Assembly: GCA_050012375.1 (NCBI GenBank) | Contig: JBEKHH010000025.1 | Coordinates: 6,075 to 70,074, forward strand | Reading direction: 5' to 3' | DNA from: PALSA-1353 sp050012375 | GTDB lineage: Bacteria > Planctomycetota > Phycisphaerae > Tepidisphaerales > Tepidisphaeraceae | Length of the DNA stretch: 64,000 nt | Shown: positions 25,331 to 34,141 of the stretch, in pieces | How the letters are laid out: every line of letters starts with the position of its first letter | Numbering within the stretch: the first letter of the stretch is position 1 | Position numbers and translations under genes: made by a program | Notes under the pieces: model-generated | The model's database searches: none | What the model was told of the DNA's origin: nothing | What the model saw: the letters and a program-made list of their open reading frames with translations, nothing else

Positions 25331-26126
25331 AAGGGGTCGCCAGGAGCGAAACGCCCGGCGGGGCACGCTCGTTGGTTTTTGGGAAATGCGGTCACTTCTT
25401 GGTTGGGGCCTTTGTTTGAGAGTCAAGTAAAAAGTTGAATAAATCCCCTGTTTTCTTGGGAAATCTTTTCGTTGAAAGAATCGCGGTCTGATTGAAATCT
25501 TTATTGCGAGCGATGGTGCGCGTCGATAGTATTTCTCAAGTACGGTTGTTCTGCCTTTGTGCGTGATTGGAGAGCAATATTGGTTAAACCTATAATCAAC
25601 CCCTGGGGATAGCCGCCGACGCCGGGCAAGCTCGCGCTCATCCTTGCGATGAGTTTTAGACGAGAAGCCCACAGCGCCGGATGAACGGGAGAACCCTCCT
25701 GATTCGGCCCATCACCCACCTTCTTAAAGGGTTTGATCAACCGCTCTCACACGACATGGGCGGATCGTCCGTATTTTGACGCTTTTGGTTTGGGATAGGA
25801 GAAGAAGCCCCACGGCAACGCCGTGGGCTTTGCATTGGGTTCGTCATTGCGGTCGAGCGACTCGGGATGCACTTTCGGATTGTCGCTGCCCATCCATGCG
25901 GCTCGGCGAGCAGTCTATTTCGCCCAGATTATCATTGGTTGGTGGCTCTGGGGAGGCCGATTTTGACCTCCGCATAGGGGCTTGAAAATTCGTGTCGATA
26001 AAACTGCAACTTTCGGAGGCGTCAGGCCATCTATTATTTACAACTCCCTCAGTTTATGGGAAAGCCGTGGAACGCTGGGGCCGGCGGTCATAAAATGATA
26101 TAATTCAGACGATAAAGGAATCTGAA
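25331..26126. other. 796-bp intergenic region, no gene supported
   Basis: Several short frames exist on both strands but none has conserved-looking sequence and a ribosome-binding site. A terminator-like hairpin lies at 25809-25830. The last ~120 bp before 26127 are AT-richer and probably hold the promoter of the exported TPR gene. Confidence 0.4.
25809..25830 (+). terminator. Terminator-like hairpin
   Basis: CCCACGGC and GCCGTGGG form an 8-bp stem with an AAC loop, followed by CTTTG. The short T-run makes it a weak candidate. No convincing gene ends near it, apart from the receiver-GAF gene about 480 bp upstream. Confidence 0.45.
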
Positions 26127-28109
26127 ATGAAATTCGGCAAGCGAACGTATGTGGCTCTGCTGGCGATGGTTGCGGGATCCACCCTGGCTGGCGTCCCGCC
26201 TGTCATGGGCCAGGAACGCGTTGACACGAGCGGCCATGCGCTGGACGCCAATCCACAGATAGGCACCGGCGGATACAACGCTCCGCAGACCAACCAGGTG
26301 ATCGGTACGCAATACCAGAATGCTCTGGTAACCAACAATGTCACGAATGGGGCGGGCTTCCGTGGGCCGGCGTTCCATGGAATCAACATGGGTGCCGGAT
26401 ATGAAGACCCGTTTGCATTCCGCGGCCTTCTGGCCGGACAAGGAGTCGATCAGTTTATTGCTGGATCGACGGGCGTTCCGACGATGTCCAATCCGACGGG
26501 ATCAAGCAACCGCTTTGCGACGCCTCCGCAGACATATTACGGCGCATCCAATAACAGCCAACCGGCCGGTTTCCAGCCGCTGCCAAACTCGCTGGGCTTT
26601 ATTCCGGCGCAGCCGATGACTCAGAGCCCAACGGACACTCGTCTGGGCGCGGTGGATTTCACGCAAGGGCCGATGCTGCCCAAGCCCAATGAACTGCTAG
26701 TGCCTGGCCCGGTCGATCCGACCGCCAATCCATCCTCGAGTTCGCCGCTCTTTGCCGCTTCGCCGCTGTATGGCGTGCGGCAGTGGCAATTCAATGCCAG
26801 CCAGATACAACCGGCTTCGGATCAACAACCGAGCCAAGGATCGAGCCTGTTTGGCAGTCAAAGTCCACTGCAACAAGGGTCCGGGGTAACGCGGCTCAAT
26901 CAGACTCCGAATCAGACGCGCTTGATGGAATTGCGGCGGGAATTGAGCAACCCAAGCAACCAGGGATCGCAACAAATCTCGCAGGGGACCAGCGGCGCGA
27001 CTCTGCTGGAGCCAATGCGGCCAGGCATGGAGTCCAACAGCAATGCCGGGCAGGCGCTTCAGCCTGTGATGACGGACACGTCGCAGTTGAAATCGACGAA
27101 CCTCGCTCCTGAGGCGGGGGATGTTTCGACGTTGCAATCAACCCGGCAGTACCTGAATGGGATTCCGCTGCCACCGCCGTCGCAGCAGAGTTCTGAAATG
27201 GCGCTTCTCCAGCAAATGATGCAGAAGTACCAGACCTCGCATCCCAAGACAGACGAGGAGGCCAATGCCGATTTTCAGCAGATTTTGAGACTTCACCAGC
27301 TAGCGGCAACGAACGCGGAACAGGGCTCAAACGTATTGGGCAGCCCCCGGCCGAACGAATCCGGCGCGAAGGGAATTGGTGCGGGCATGCCGAATCCGGA
27401 AATGGGGCCGGGAACGCCCGGCGAGATTGGCGCTGCTCCGCCGTCGCATGAAGGGGGCGGGAACTTGATCAGGCCGGGCTTCTCCACGCTGCCAAACCTG
27501 AGCGGGATTTCGCGGGCATCGAATGTGCCGCCCCCAGCCGTGTCGCCGGTCCCGATCGACAGCTTCGCCACCGGGGTGAAGGCCAAGGGCTTGGCCGACC
27601 TGATCGCCAGCGGCGAATCGCTGGTTGAGCAACAACAATACGATCGAGCGATTGCCTCTTATGACGATGCAATTCAAGTGGCGCCGAATAACGCGCTCAT
27701 TCTCACGGCTCGCGCCAACGCGGAGCTTGGAGGCGGATATTACGCACAGGCTTTTGCCGACCTGCACAGCGCAATCGCCGAGGATCCGGCGGTGTTGATC
27801 GGTCGATACGATCTTCAGAAGCACCTGGGCGGGCAGCGGCTGAAGGCTTTGTCTGATGACCTTAAGCAGATCGCTCAGGATTCGCACGAGGATGCCACAC
27901 ATGCGTTTTTGTTTGCATACGTGTTGTACAATTCGCATCACGTCGGCTTGGCCGCGGAGTGGCTCAATACGGCCGACAAGCGGTCAGGCAGGCAGGATGC
28001 CGCCATCGTTGCAATGAAGAAATATTGGAACTTCAACGATGAATCTGCGGCGGCGCCGCTGCCATCGATGCGACAGTCGGTGTCCCCGCCAACCACGCGG
28101 CCGAAATAG
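26127..28109 (+). CDS. Exported Q/S/N-rich protein with C-terminal TPR region
   Basis: A 660-residue secreted protein. A signal peptide covers residues 1-28 (ends PPVMGQ). Residues ~30-460 are low-complexity, rich in Gln, Ser, Asn, Pro and Gly, with recurring QPSQG/NPSNQG segments and no fixed repeat length. The C-terminal ~170 residues carry TPR-like helices (YDRAIASYDDAIQVAPNNAL, AQAFADLHSAIAEDPAV, HDVGLAAEWL-like region). Such architecture occurs in planctomycete surface proteins of unknown function. It is a single gene flanked by long intergenic regions. Function unknown. Confidence 0.75.
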   Translation: MKFGKRTYVALLAMVAGSTLAGVPPVMGQERVDTSGHALDANPQIGTGGYNAPQTNQVIGTQYQNALVTNNVTNGAGFRGPAFHGINMGAGYEDPFAFRGLLAGQGVDQFIAGSTGVPTMSNPTGSSNRFATPPQTYYGASNNSQPAGFQPLPNSLGFIPAQPMTQSPTDTRLGAVDFTQGPMLPKPNELLVPGPVDPTANPSSSSPLFAASPLYGVRQWQFNASQIQPASDQQPSQGSSLFGSQSPLQQGSGVTRLNQTPNQTRLMELRRELSNPSNQGSQQISQGTSGATLLEPMRPGMESNSNAGQALQPVMTDTSQLKSTNLAPEAGDVSTLQSTRQYLNGIPLPPPSQQSSEMALLQQMMQKYQTSHPKTDEEANADFQQILRLHQLAATNAEQGSNVLGSPRPNESGAKGIGAGMPNPEMGPGTPGEIGAAPPSHEGGGNLIRPGFSTLPNLSGISRASNVPPPAVSPVPIDSFATGVKAKGLADLIASGESLVEQQQYDRAIASYDDAIQVAPNNALILTARANAELGGGYYAQAFADLHSAIAEDPAVLIGRYDLQKHLGGQRLKALSDDLKQIAQDSHEDATHAFLFAYVLYNSHHVGLAAEWLNTADKRSGRQDAAIVAMKKYWNFNDESAAAPLPSMRQSVSPPTTRPK

Positions 28110-28620
28110 AGAAGCAGCCGCACGATTCGTTTCCACCTGGCCTTCCGGGCCGACGGCTCGACTGAACTCGCCGAAGTCACGGGAGCGGCCCTGTCCGAGC
28201 GTTCAAGCTGAAGCGCCAAAACGTGCCGTTGGAAGGCGCGCCAAGACAGAGGTCCCGATTACACCGAGGGCGCAAAAAAAGGCCCCGGACGGGGGGATCC
28301 GGGGCGTAACTCCCTTTAAGAAGGGAGGTCGTCCAAGGGGGTGCTTGGACGGTTGAGGGCCGTTATCCTGAATTCTAAGTCAGCAGACCCGAAAATCCAA
28401 ATAGTTCGTGCTTCGTATGCCCAAGACCCTCGTTGGGAATACGGCTATCAGCGAGAATATTAGCGGTACAAAAATGAAAAGCAAGGGCGAATTTCCACAA
28501 CCCAAATAATCTTTGGATGGCCGGCGGATAACTTTCTGTGATAAGCTTACTTACCAACGCACATCAGATTATTGCCGGGGTGTCGATTGGGCAGGAATGA
28601 ATTCATTCACTTTCCCCAAT
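28110..28620. other. 511-bp intergenic region with hairpin cluster
   Basis: It contains the three consecutive hairpins at 28282-28351 and an AT-richer part at 28360-28620 with nothing recognisable. No ORF with support was found. Confidence 0.5.
28282..28351. other. Three consecutive perfect hairpins
   Basis: Within 70 bp there are GCCCCGGA/TCCGGGGC (28282-28305), CTCCCTT/AAGGGAG (28310-28327) and CGTCCAAG/CTTGGACG (28330-28351), with stems of 8, 7 and 8 bp and loops of 8, 4 and 6 nt. A seven-A run precedes the first. It may be a structured 3' end, a processing site or a small RNA. Confidence 0.6.
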
Positions 28621-29742
28621 TCATTTCCCGGCGAAATAAGGCTTCAAATCAATCCGATCAAATGTTCGCACCGGGGCGTCGGAGCCGGTGGCCAGGTAGA
28701 TCACGCGATTGGCCGGCTCGAATACCATGGATTGGAGGGTCATGTCGCCGCCGTCACCCTGGACGACATGGCGGAGCATTTTTTCGATGGCGGGAACATC
28801 GAGACTCCCGAATTGGCTGGCCGATTCGGCATGCAGAGCATCGTAGCGCCAACAAAACCCCGGCGAGTCTTGGTCCTGGCCGCGCTGGTGATTGGTGCTG
28901 ATGAGCGCTGCGCGCGGCGGTGCGCGGCGAACGGTGACGCCGTCGGTTCGAATCTCCGCCACGGCCCGATTTCCCGCCGCGTCCATCAGCATGAGGTTGT
29001 TGGCCGTTTGCCGAGGCGTTCGTTGCAACAGATCGATCGCCTCATCCACGGTGCGGCATCGTTCGAGGATCGTTCGATACAGGAGGGTATAGGGCATGGC
29101 CGTGGGCAGGCGCACCCGGCGCGGAACCTCCATGCAGGCGAGACAGAGTCCGTATTCATTCATACCGGAAACGACGCCGATCATTCCCGGCCAGCCGATG
29201 GCCGCGAATTGATTCCGCCCGGTGGGATGGTAGATGAAAAGCGTGGAATGCTTGTTCAGAACGCCGAGGGAGGGGAAATCGAGATTTCGGCCAAAGCGTG
29301 CAATGCCGTCGGGCGAAGCCGCCGCCGGCAGGGCAATCGTCGAGCAATTCGTAAACGGCGTCAAATCCAGAAAACACTGGGCAAGAACAACGTCGTAGTG
29401 ATTGATTCCGACAGCCTGCGCAAGGGCCTCGGTTTCAGCGCGATGCTCGGCGAGCATGAAGACCTCGAAATTCGCGGCGGCCAATCTGGCCTCGACCCGG
29501 GCCGAACCCTGCAATTGGGCGAGGAGGTAGTTCTGATATAAGTCGATAATCGTCGGCTGGAATAGTCGTCCCTGCTGTCGGCCCATGTCGGCCGGATCAC
29601 CGCGAAATTCACCAACCGGCAGGGAAAGGCGCGGCTTTGGCGCGACCGCTACGGGGGAAATTACGGGTGAGTGCGGCGCTTCAGCGCAGCCGACGACGAT
29701 GGAAACAATCAGAAGGCATGCCAAGCTGGAGCGAAAGCGCAT
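28621..29742 (-). CDS. C45-type Ntn hydrolase (acyltransferase-like) lipoprotein
   Basis: A 373-residue lipoprotein: lipobox IVVGC with the acylated Cys near residue 19. The C45/acyl-CoA:6-aminopenicillanic acid acyltransferase-like fold is indicated by MGRQQGRLF, LAQCFLDLTPFTNCSTIA (the NCS Cys is the likely nucleophile exposed after self-cleavage), GRNLDFPSLG and GWPGMIGVVSGMNEYGL. Such enzymes cleave or transfer amide-linked acyl groups. The substrate is unknown; the cell-envelope location is inferred from the lipobox. It is divergent from pstB. Confidence 0.85.
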   Translation of the reverse strand: MRFRSSLACLLIVSIVVGCAEAPHSPVISPVAVAPKPRLSLPVGEFRGDPADMGRQQGRLFQPTIIDLYQNYLLAQLQGSARVEARLAAANFEVFMLAEHRAETEALAQAVGINHYDVVLAQCFLDLTPFTNCSTIALPAAASPDGIARFGRNLDFPSLGVLNKHSTLFIYHPTGRNQFAAIGWPGMIGVVSGMNEYGLCLACMEVPRRVRLPTAMPYTLLYRTILERCRTVDEAIDLLQRTPRQTANNLMLMDAAGNRAVAEIRTDGVTVRRAPPRAALISTNHQRGQDQDSPGFCWRYDALHAESASQFGSLDVPAIEKMLRHVVQGDGGDMTLQSMVFEPANRVIYLATGSDAPVRTFDRIDLKPYFAGK

Positions 29743-29885
29743 GCAGGATGTTATACCTGAAGAATCGCCGGCCCCTGAACCGGTGTCGCGATGGCTTGCC
29801 GATGCTGTTAATGTTTCTTAAAGTGCTTGAACCGCTGTGTGGGCGGTTCATATACTTTTGGGGAGCCGTGGAGGCTGAACGAAGT

Positions 29886-30749
29886 ATGAGTAGAGTAGCG
29901 CTTCAGCCCCCCGGCGGGTCGACGGCCCCAAAGGTTGAGCTACCCCCGGCCGGCAGCATGGCCACGGCTACCCCCCAGGACCTAGTCAACCCAAGCGATG
30001 TGTTGATCGAAGCTCGCGGCGTCAGCGTCTTTTACGGCGCGCACGAGGCCATCATAGGCGCTTCGCTGAGCATGCCGCGCAACCGCGTGATCGCGTTGAT
30101 CGGACCGAGCGGGTGCGGGAAAACCACTTTCCTCCGCTCCATCAATCGACTCAACGATCTGATCCCCGGCTGCCGCGTGGTTGGCGAATTGCTCATTGGC
30201 GGTCAGAACATTTACGATCCAAAGGTAGATCAGGTAGCGCTGCGGCAGAAGGTGGGGCTGGTCTTTCAGAAGCCGAATCCATTCCCCAAGTCCATATTCG
30301 ACAACATCGCCTACGGGCCGCGTCTCCAAGGCGTGACCGGGCGAAGCGAACTGAGCGGAATCGTCGAGGATTGCCTTCGCAAAGCGGCCCTGTGGGAAGA
30401 GGTCAAGAACCGCCTTCACAGCAGCGCCTTGGGAATGTCCGGGGGCCAGCAGCAGCGGCTGTGCATCGCCCGTGCCCTGGCGACTCGGCCGACGGTGCTG
30501 CTCATGGATGAACCGTGCAGCGCGCTCGACCCGATCGCCACGACCAAGATCGAAGACCTCATCACGGAGCTTCGCGCCAATTACACGATTGTGATCGTGA
30601 CCCACAACATGCAGCAGGCCGCCAGGGTGAGCGATTTTACCGCATTTTTCTATATGGGGTCGCTTGTAGAGTATAATGCCACGTCGGCGATGTTCACCAA
30701 CCCGTTGGAGAAGCAGACGGAAGCCTACGTCACCGGACGGTTCGGCTGA
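29886..30749 (+). CDS. pstB: Phosphate ABC transporter ATP-binding protein
   Basis: ATPase of the high-affinity phosphate importer, ~287 residues. Walker A GPSGCGKTTFLRSINRLNDL is family-typical, as are QKPNPFPKSIFDNIAYGPR, the LGMSGGQQQRL signature, Walker B VLLMDEPCSALDP and THNMQQAARVSD. ATG 29886 is used; a ~30-residue N-terminal tail precedes the conserved domain, so ATG 29958 is a possible alternative. phoU follows by 57 bp. The pstS, pstC and pstA genes are not in the window. Confidence 0.93.
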   Translation: MSRVALQPPGGSTAPKVELPPAGSMATATPQDLVNPSDVLIEARGVSVFYGAHEAIIGASLSMPRNRVIALIGPSGCGKTTFLRSINRLNDLIPGCRVVGELLIGGQNIYDPKVDQVALRQKVGLVFQKPNPFPKSIFDNIAYGPRLQGVTGRSELSGIVEDCLRKAALWEEVKNRLHSSALGMSGGQQQRLCIARALATRPTVLLMDEPCSALDPIATTKIEDLITELRANYTIVIVTHNMQQAARVSDFTAFFYMGSLVEYNATSAMFTNPLEKQTEAYVTGRFG

Positions 30750-30806
30750 AGACCGGACGATTTTTCGCGGTGTCGCCCGTGGCGTGGCCGATCACCGCTG
30801 AGCCGT

Positions 30807-31466
30807 ATGTCACATCATTTGAACGATCTTCTTGAAGGCCTTCGGACGCAGATAGCGCGGATGTCGACGCTGGTTCTCCAGTCGGTGGAGCAGGCGTGCG
30901 AAGCGGTCTTCACCGCCGACGCCAAGCTGGCGCAGGAGACGATCGTGATGGACCAGCGGATCGACGAGGAGGAGGTCCGGGTTGAAAAGAGCGCCATCGA
31001 CGTGCTGGCGCTTCAGCAGCCCGCGGCCGGCGATCTGCGCACCGTCACCTCGATCATCAAGGTCAACTCCGATTTCGAGCGCATCGCCGATTGCGCGGTC
31101 AACATCGCCCAGCGGGTGCTGCCGCTGTCGCAGCTCCCCGAGTACGAGCCGCCCAGCGATCTGAAGCTCATGGCCAACACCGTCCTGGGAACGCTTCGCG
31201 ACACGATCAAGGCGTTCAACCTTCGCGATGAGGAACTGGCCCGACACGTGCTCAAGAGCGACGATGTCGTCGATGCCCTGTATCACCAAATCGTGCAGGA
31301 CATGATCTGCCTGATGGAAACCGACGGCCAGAAAGCCAACACGGAGTTGGGAAACATCATGATCGCCAAGAACCTGGAGCGGATCGCCGATCACTGCACC
31401 AACATCGCCGAGGACGTCGTTTATATTCACACCGGCCGAATCATTCGGCACCTGCGAGCGGTCTGA
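30807..31466 (+). CDS. phoU: Phosphate signalling/transport regulator PhoU
   Basis: A 219-residue all-helical protein with two PhoU repeats. EEEVRVEKSAIDVLALQQP, the FERIADCAVNIAQR motif and ERIADHCTNIAEDVVYIHTG carry the metal-binding E/DxxxD pattern of the family. PhoU damps phosphate uptake and Pho signalling when phosphate is plentiful. It sits directly behind pstB, the usual order at the end of a pst operon. Confidence 0.93.
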   Translation: MSHHLNDLLEGLRTQIARMSTLVLQSVEQACEAVFTADAKLAQETIVMDQRIDEEEVRVEKSAIDVLALQQPAAGDLRTVTSIIKVNSDFERIADCAVNIAQRVLPLSQLPEYEPPSDLKLMANTVLGTLRDTIKAFNLRDEELARHVLKSDDVVDALYHQIVQDMICLMETDGQKANTELGNIMIAKNLERIADHCTNIAEDVVYIHTGRIIRHLRAV

Positions 31467-31581
31467 TCCGGGTAACGGGGGCTTTGCACACAAACCTAGC
31501 CCTGGGACATAAACCCGCCGGTCCGCACATAAACCCCCATAGTTTGCCCAGAGGGCTGGAGTTGCATTATCATGCCCTCCC

Positions 31582-32235
31582 ATGCCTGTCAGCCGTAGCG
31601 CGCCGGACCAAACGGCGTTTAACCGCTCGCTCCCGCTTCCATTTAACCTACGAATTGAAGACTTCGCCATCGCGATGCAGGACGTCTACGACTTTTTCTT
31701 TGACGTAAATGGCCTGCTGGAAGGCAAGGGATTGGAACGGCTGGACGATATGTTGCGACCCGCAACTATGTCGGGTTTTTTGTCAGACATGCTCACGTCT
31801 AGCATTGCCCATCATTCGCGATCATTGACGACGAATAGATATCACAACGGACATCCTGACCTCATCGTAAAAGGGGTGTATCCGAACAATTCCGTTAAGG
31901 CTGGTGAAAAGGGAGTCGAAATCAAGGCAACCCGAAAAAAGGGCGGTGCGGTGGACACGCATGGCGCGCGCGATCAATGGTTTTGCGTTTGGGTCTATCA
32001 AATTGATAATGAAACTGAACCGGCAACCGCGCGGAAGCCAATGGTTTTCACCGAAGCTTACCTGTCACAAGTAACTGTCGCGGATTTCCATAAGAACGAA
32101 CGCGGCGAACTGGGGACGAGAACGGCGACGTTGGATAAGGCGGGGCTGGTCAACTTCAGAAGGAATTGGCTCTATCGCCTCGCGACACCACCTGAAGGCA
32201 CGACAGACCAGGTATTGCCGATTTCGCAAGGCTGA
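31582..32235 (+). CDS. Probable type II restriction endonuclease (PD-(D/E)xK)
   Basis: A 217-residue protein with a catalytic core compatible with PD-(D/E)xK nucleases: HPDLIVKG followed after ~17 residues by VEIKATRKK. AVDTHGARDQWFCVWVYQID continues the fold. No familiar specificity family is recognised. Its last 80 bp overlap the convergent gene for a DNA methyltransferase, which is the main support for a restriction-modification role. The target sequence is not predictable. A weak Shine-Dalgarno precedes ATG 31582. Confidence 0.7.
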   Translation: MPVSRSAPDQTAFNRSLPLPFNLRIEDFAIAMQDVYDFFFDVNGLLEGKGLERLDDMLRPATMSGFLSDMLTSSIAHHSRSLTTNRYHNGHPDLIVKGVYPNNSVKAGEKGVEIKATRKKGGAVDTHGARDQWFCVWVYQIDNETEPATARKPMVFTEAYLSQVTVADFHKNERGELGTRTATLDKAGLVNFRRNWLYRLATPPEGTTDQVLPISQG

Positions 32236-33100
32236 AGTATTCCGGATCAACCTCAAGCCCGATGCTGGAATATCCAACCGCCTCAGCCGCCGCCAACGTC
32301 GATCCACTCCCCGCGAATGAGTCCAAGATGACGCCTTCCCCGAGCGGGAGCATGGCTCGCACCAGTTGCCGCAATAGCTGCTGTGGCTTTAGGCTCGGGT
32401 GATTCGCGATAAGCCGCTCGGATTTGTGCGTTGGGGCGGAGCGAATCACGTCTCCGAATGGCCGCAGCGCTGATAGCCTACGCAAGCCGCCCGTTTTCCA
32501 TCGCCGCAGATTGTCCTGTACGCGGCCTTCCAGCGGCTTGCGGAATAACAGCCACGGCTCCCACATCGACCTGGGCATTACGCTCACGTCGGGGAATTCA
32601 TCGTGGGCATTCTTCGGTCGGTCGCCCCCTCGCATCGTCATTACCAAGCGGATGATTTCTCCGCGCCGTTCAAATCCAGCGCCAACAATCGTATTCGCCA
32701 CCAGATACGAGAGAAGGGGATTAGAGGCGATGCAAACATTCGCGCCGGGCACGAGAGCCGGCAATAGCTTTGTCGCCCATGCTTTGAAAAAAGCCGTTAA
32801 TCGTTCCAGGTCTTCACAGTCCAGCACCGTGAACCGAGGCAGCGGAGAACGCTGGTGGCCATCGAACGACGGCGGAATCCGCCATACGCCGCCTTGACCA
32901 GCCCGTAGCTTCGCTTGCTCCGCTTCTGAATATTCAACCATCCCATAAGGCGGGTCGGTGACGACGGCGTGGATGCTGCTCGGCGGCTGTGCGTCCAGCC
33001 AGTCCAATGCGTTCGTTTGATAGAGAACGGATCGCCCGTACACAAAGGATGGATACGTCGCGTTCGGATCGGCTTCCGGCTTAGCAATCATTCGAGACAT
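32156..33100 (-). CDS. Site-specific DNA methyltransferase (beta-class)
   Basis: A ~314-residue DNA methyltransferase, likely N6-adenine or N4-cytosine. The catalytic DPPY (VVTDPPYGMVEYS) comes near residue 50, and the S-adenosylmethionine-binding FAGSGSTLAAAEAVG is near residue 270, the beta-class order. ATG 33100 (MSRMIAKPE) is taken; the frame is open to 33172. The C-terminus overlaps the convergent endonuclease gene by 80 bp. It should protect host DNA against that nuclease. Confidence 0.88.
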   Translation of the reverse strand: MSRMIAKPEADPNATYPSFVYGRSVLYQTNALDWLDAQPPSSIHAVVTDPPYGMVEYSEAEQAKLRAGQGGVWRIPPSFDGHQRSPLPRFTVLDCEDLERLTAFFKAWATKLLPALVPGANVCIASNPLLSYLVANTIVGAGFERRGEIIRLVMTMRGGDRPKNAHDEFPDVSVMPRSMWEPWLLFRKPLEGRVQDNLRRWKTGGLRRLSALRPFGDVIRSAPTHKSERLIANHPSLKPQQLLRQLVRAMLPLGEGVILDSFAGSGSTLAAAEAVGYSSIGLEVDPEYFSLAKSAIPGLSCLQVVSRGDRANSF

Positions 33101-33289
33101 ATATCCCAACGTCCTGTCTCTAAATCCTAACGGGGCTTCCAAGCCTCTTTCGTACCTATCGAATCTGCCCACGCGCCACCGGTGGATAAACCGGCGGCAG
33201 CATCCATTTTCTCCCGGCCAGCCGGCCTTGAAGCGGCTGCCATCACAGCGGGGATAACCCCGTGGATTCTATGTGGACCATCTTGACCA

Positions 33290-33481
33290 TTATTCGTCGG
33301 CCTTTCCATGCCCGGCTTTCGCGGCAGCCAGCAGGGTGCGGCGAGCCCATGCGGAAGTTGCGAGGGCATCCGCTTTTGCCGCGCCCTCTATAGTCTCTTG
33401 CTCGGTCTTTGTTAGCACAATGTGAAGCTGCCGCTCCCGGCGCTCTGCTTTCAGCTTTTTGGGGCGTCCACGTGGGGCCAT
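33290..33481 (-). CDS. Small ribbon-helix-helix-like DNA-binding protein
   Basis: A 63-residue basic protein starting MAPRGRPKKLKAERRERQ, then LHIVLTKTEQETIEGAAKAD and AWARRTLLAAAKAG. The beta strand plus two helices fit an RHH (CopG/MobC-like) dimer. A 12-bp inverted repeat lies in the divergent upstream region, one arm almost at the start codon and overlapping a good -10 element, so autorepression is likely. It may control the adjacent restriction-modification genes or be a remnant of a mobilisation module. The start codon is at 33481. Confidence 0.7.
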   Translation of the reverse strand: MAPRGRPKKLKAERRERQLHIVLTKTEQETIEGAAKADALATSAWARRTLLAAAKAGHGKADE

Positions 33482-33485
33482 GTAC

Positions 33486-33563
33486 TAAAGATATACATAA
33501 CAAGTATTTTTTGTCAACCTAAAGGCCACCGCGCGACATCCCTATTTAATTTGTATATCTTTA
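33486..33563. promoter_or_regulatory. Divergent promoter and 12-bp inverted-repeat operator
   Basis: TAAAGATATACA (33486-33497) and TGTATATCTTTA (33552-33563) are perfect inverted copies 54 bp apart in an AT-rich region. On the minus strand TTGACA (33512-33517) and TATATC (33490-33495) are spaced by 16 bp and point into the RHH gene; the -10 lies in the first arm. The second arm lies just upstream of the divergent frame at 33587. The likely start site is close to the ATG at 33481, suggesting a leaderless transcript. Confidence 0.6.
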
Positions 33564-33586
33564 ATATAACCACAAGGAACGGAATA

Positions 33587-33820
33587 ATGATTTACCCAAA
33601 CGAAATCATTGACGGAATTACATCGCGATGGATGCTTGCACGAAAACCTTTCCGGACGCGCATCCACCTACCCCGTTTTAGAGCCTTATGTGCAAAACCG
33701 GTAATGGGTCATTTGGAATTCAAAGAGCCGGGGCGCGCCTGCGGTGGGCGCAGTCGAGCCGTCGCCCCGAGTCCCAGCCGACTTATCGGAGTTAGCGCGC
33801 GGCACATTATCAGACATTGA
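33587..33820 (+). CDS. Possible small gene divergent from the RHH regulator
   Basis: A 77-codon frame beginning MIYPNEIIDGITSRWMLARK with AAGGA at 33574-33578. The start is well placed next to the inverted-repeat operator. The second half is Arg/Pro-rich and does not look conserved, so the gene may be short, frameshifted or non-functional. No family is recognised. Confidence 0.3.
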   Translation: MIYPNEIIDGITSRWMLARKPFRTRIHLPRFRALCAKPVMGHLEFKEPGRACGGRSRAVAPSPSRLIGVSARHIIRH

Positions 33821-34141
33821 AAAATCGCTACCCACAACTAATGGTGTTTCGCGCTGTCGGCCGATCCCAGCAGCAGAAAATCGAGAAGCAAGCGATCTAA
33901 CGAGGAAGGAGCCCAACGATGAGTTGCTTAATCGCGCATGCGGATGCGACGTTCGATGAACTGCTGTTCAGGCCGGCGCGCGGTTCGGAATCGCGACGAT
34001 CCTTTCCGGCGAGGAGTCTGTTCGATCTCTCCGTGAAGCCGATTCGCGCCGCGAGATTCGAGCCGCGCATCCGCCGCGAAGAAGACGCGGAGCGCTGGGA
34101 TGGTTTGTCGTGACGGATGGCGAATCGATTTCAATGCGATG
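33821..34141. other. Region with weak coding signal only
   Basis: Between the RHH/RM locus and the GT-C-like gene only short overlapping frames are found, the best one being 33919-34113. No RNA gene or repeat was recognised. Confidence 0.3.
33919..34113 (+). CDS. Possible small hypothetical protein (64 aa)
   Basis: ATG 33919 follows a good Shine-Dalgarno (GAGGAAGGAG, 7-nt spacing). The product starts MSCLIAHADATFDELLF and is Arg-rich. No family is recognised, and the opposite strand also has open frames, so coding is uncertain. Confidence 0.35.
   Translation: MSCLIAHADATFDELLFRPARGSESRRSFPARSLFDLSVKPIRAARFEPRIRREEDAERWDGLS

Noticed and set aside
31467..31581. tRNA or small RNA in the gap after phoU
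   Set aside because: ACATAAACC-like repeats and a weak hairpin are present, but no cloverleaf or tRNA consensus was found.
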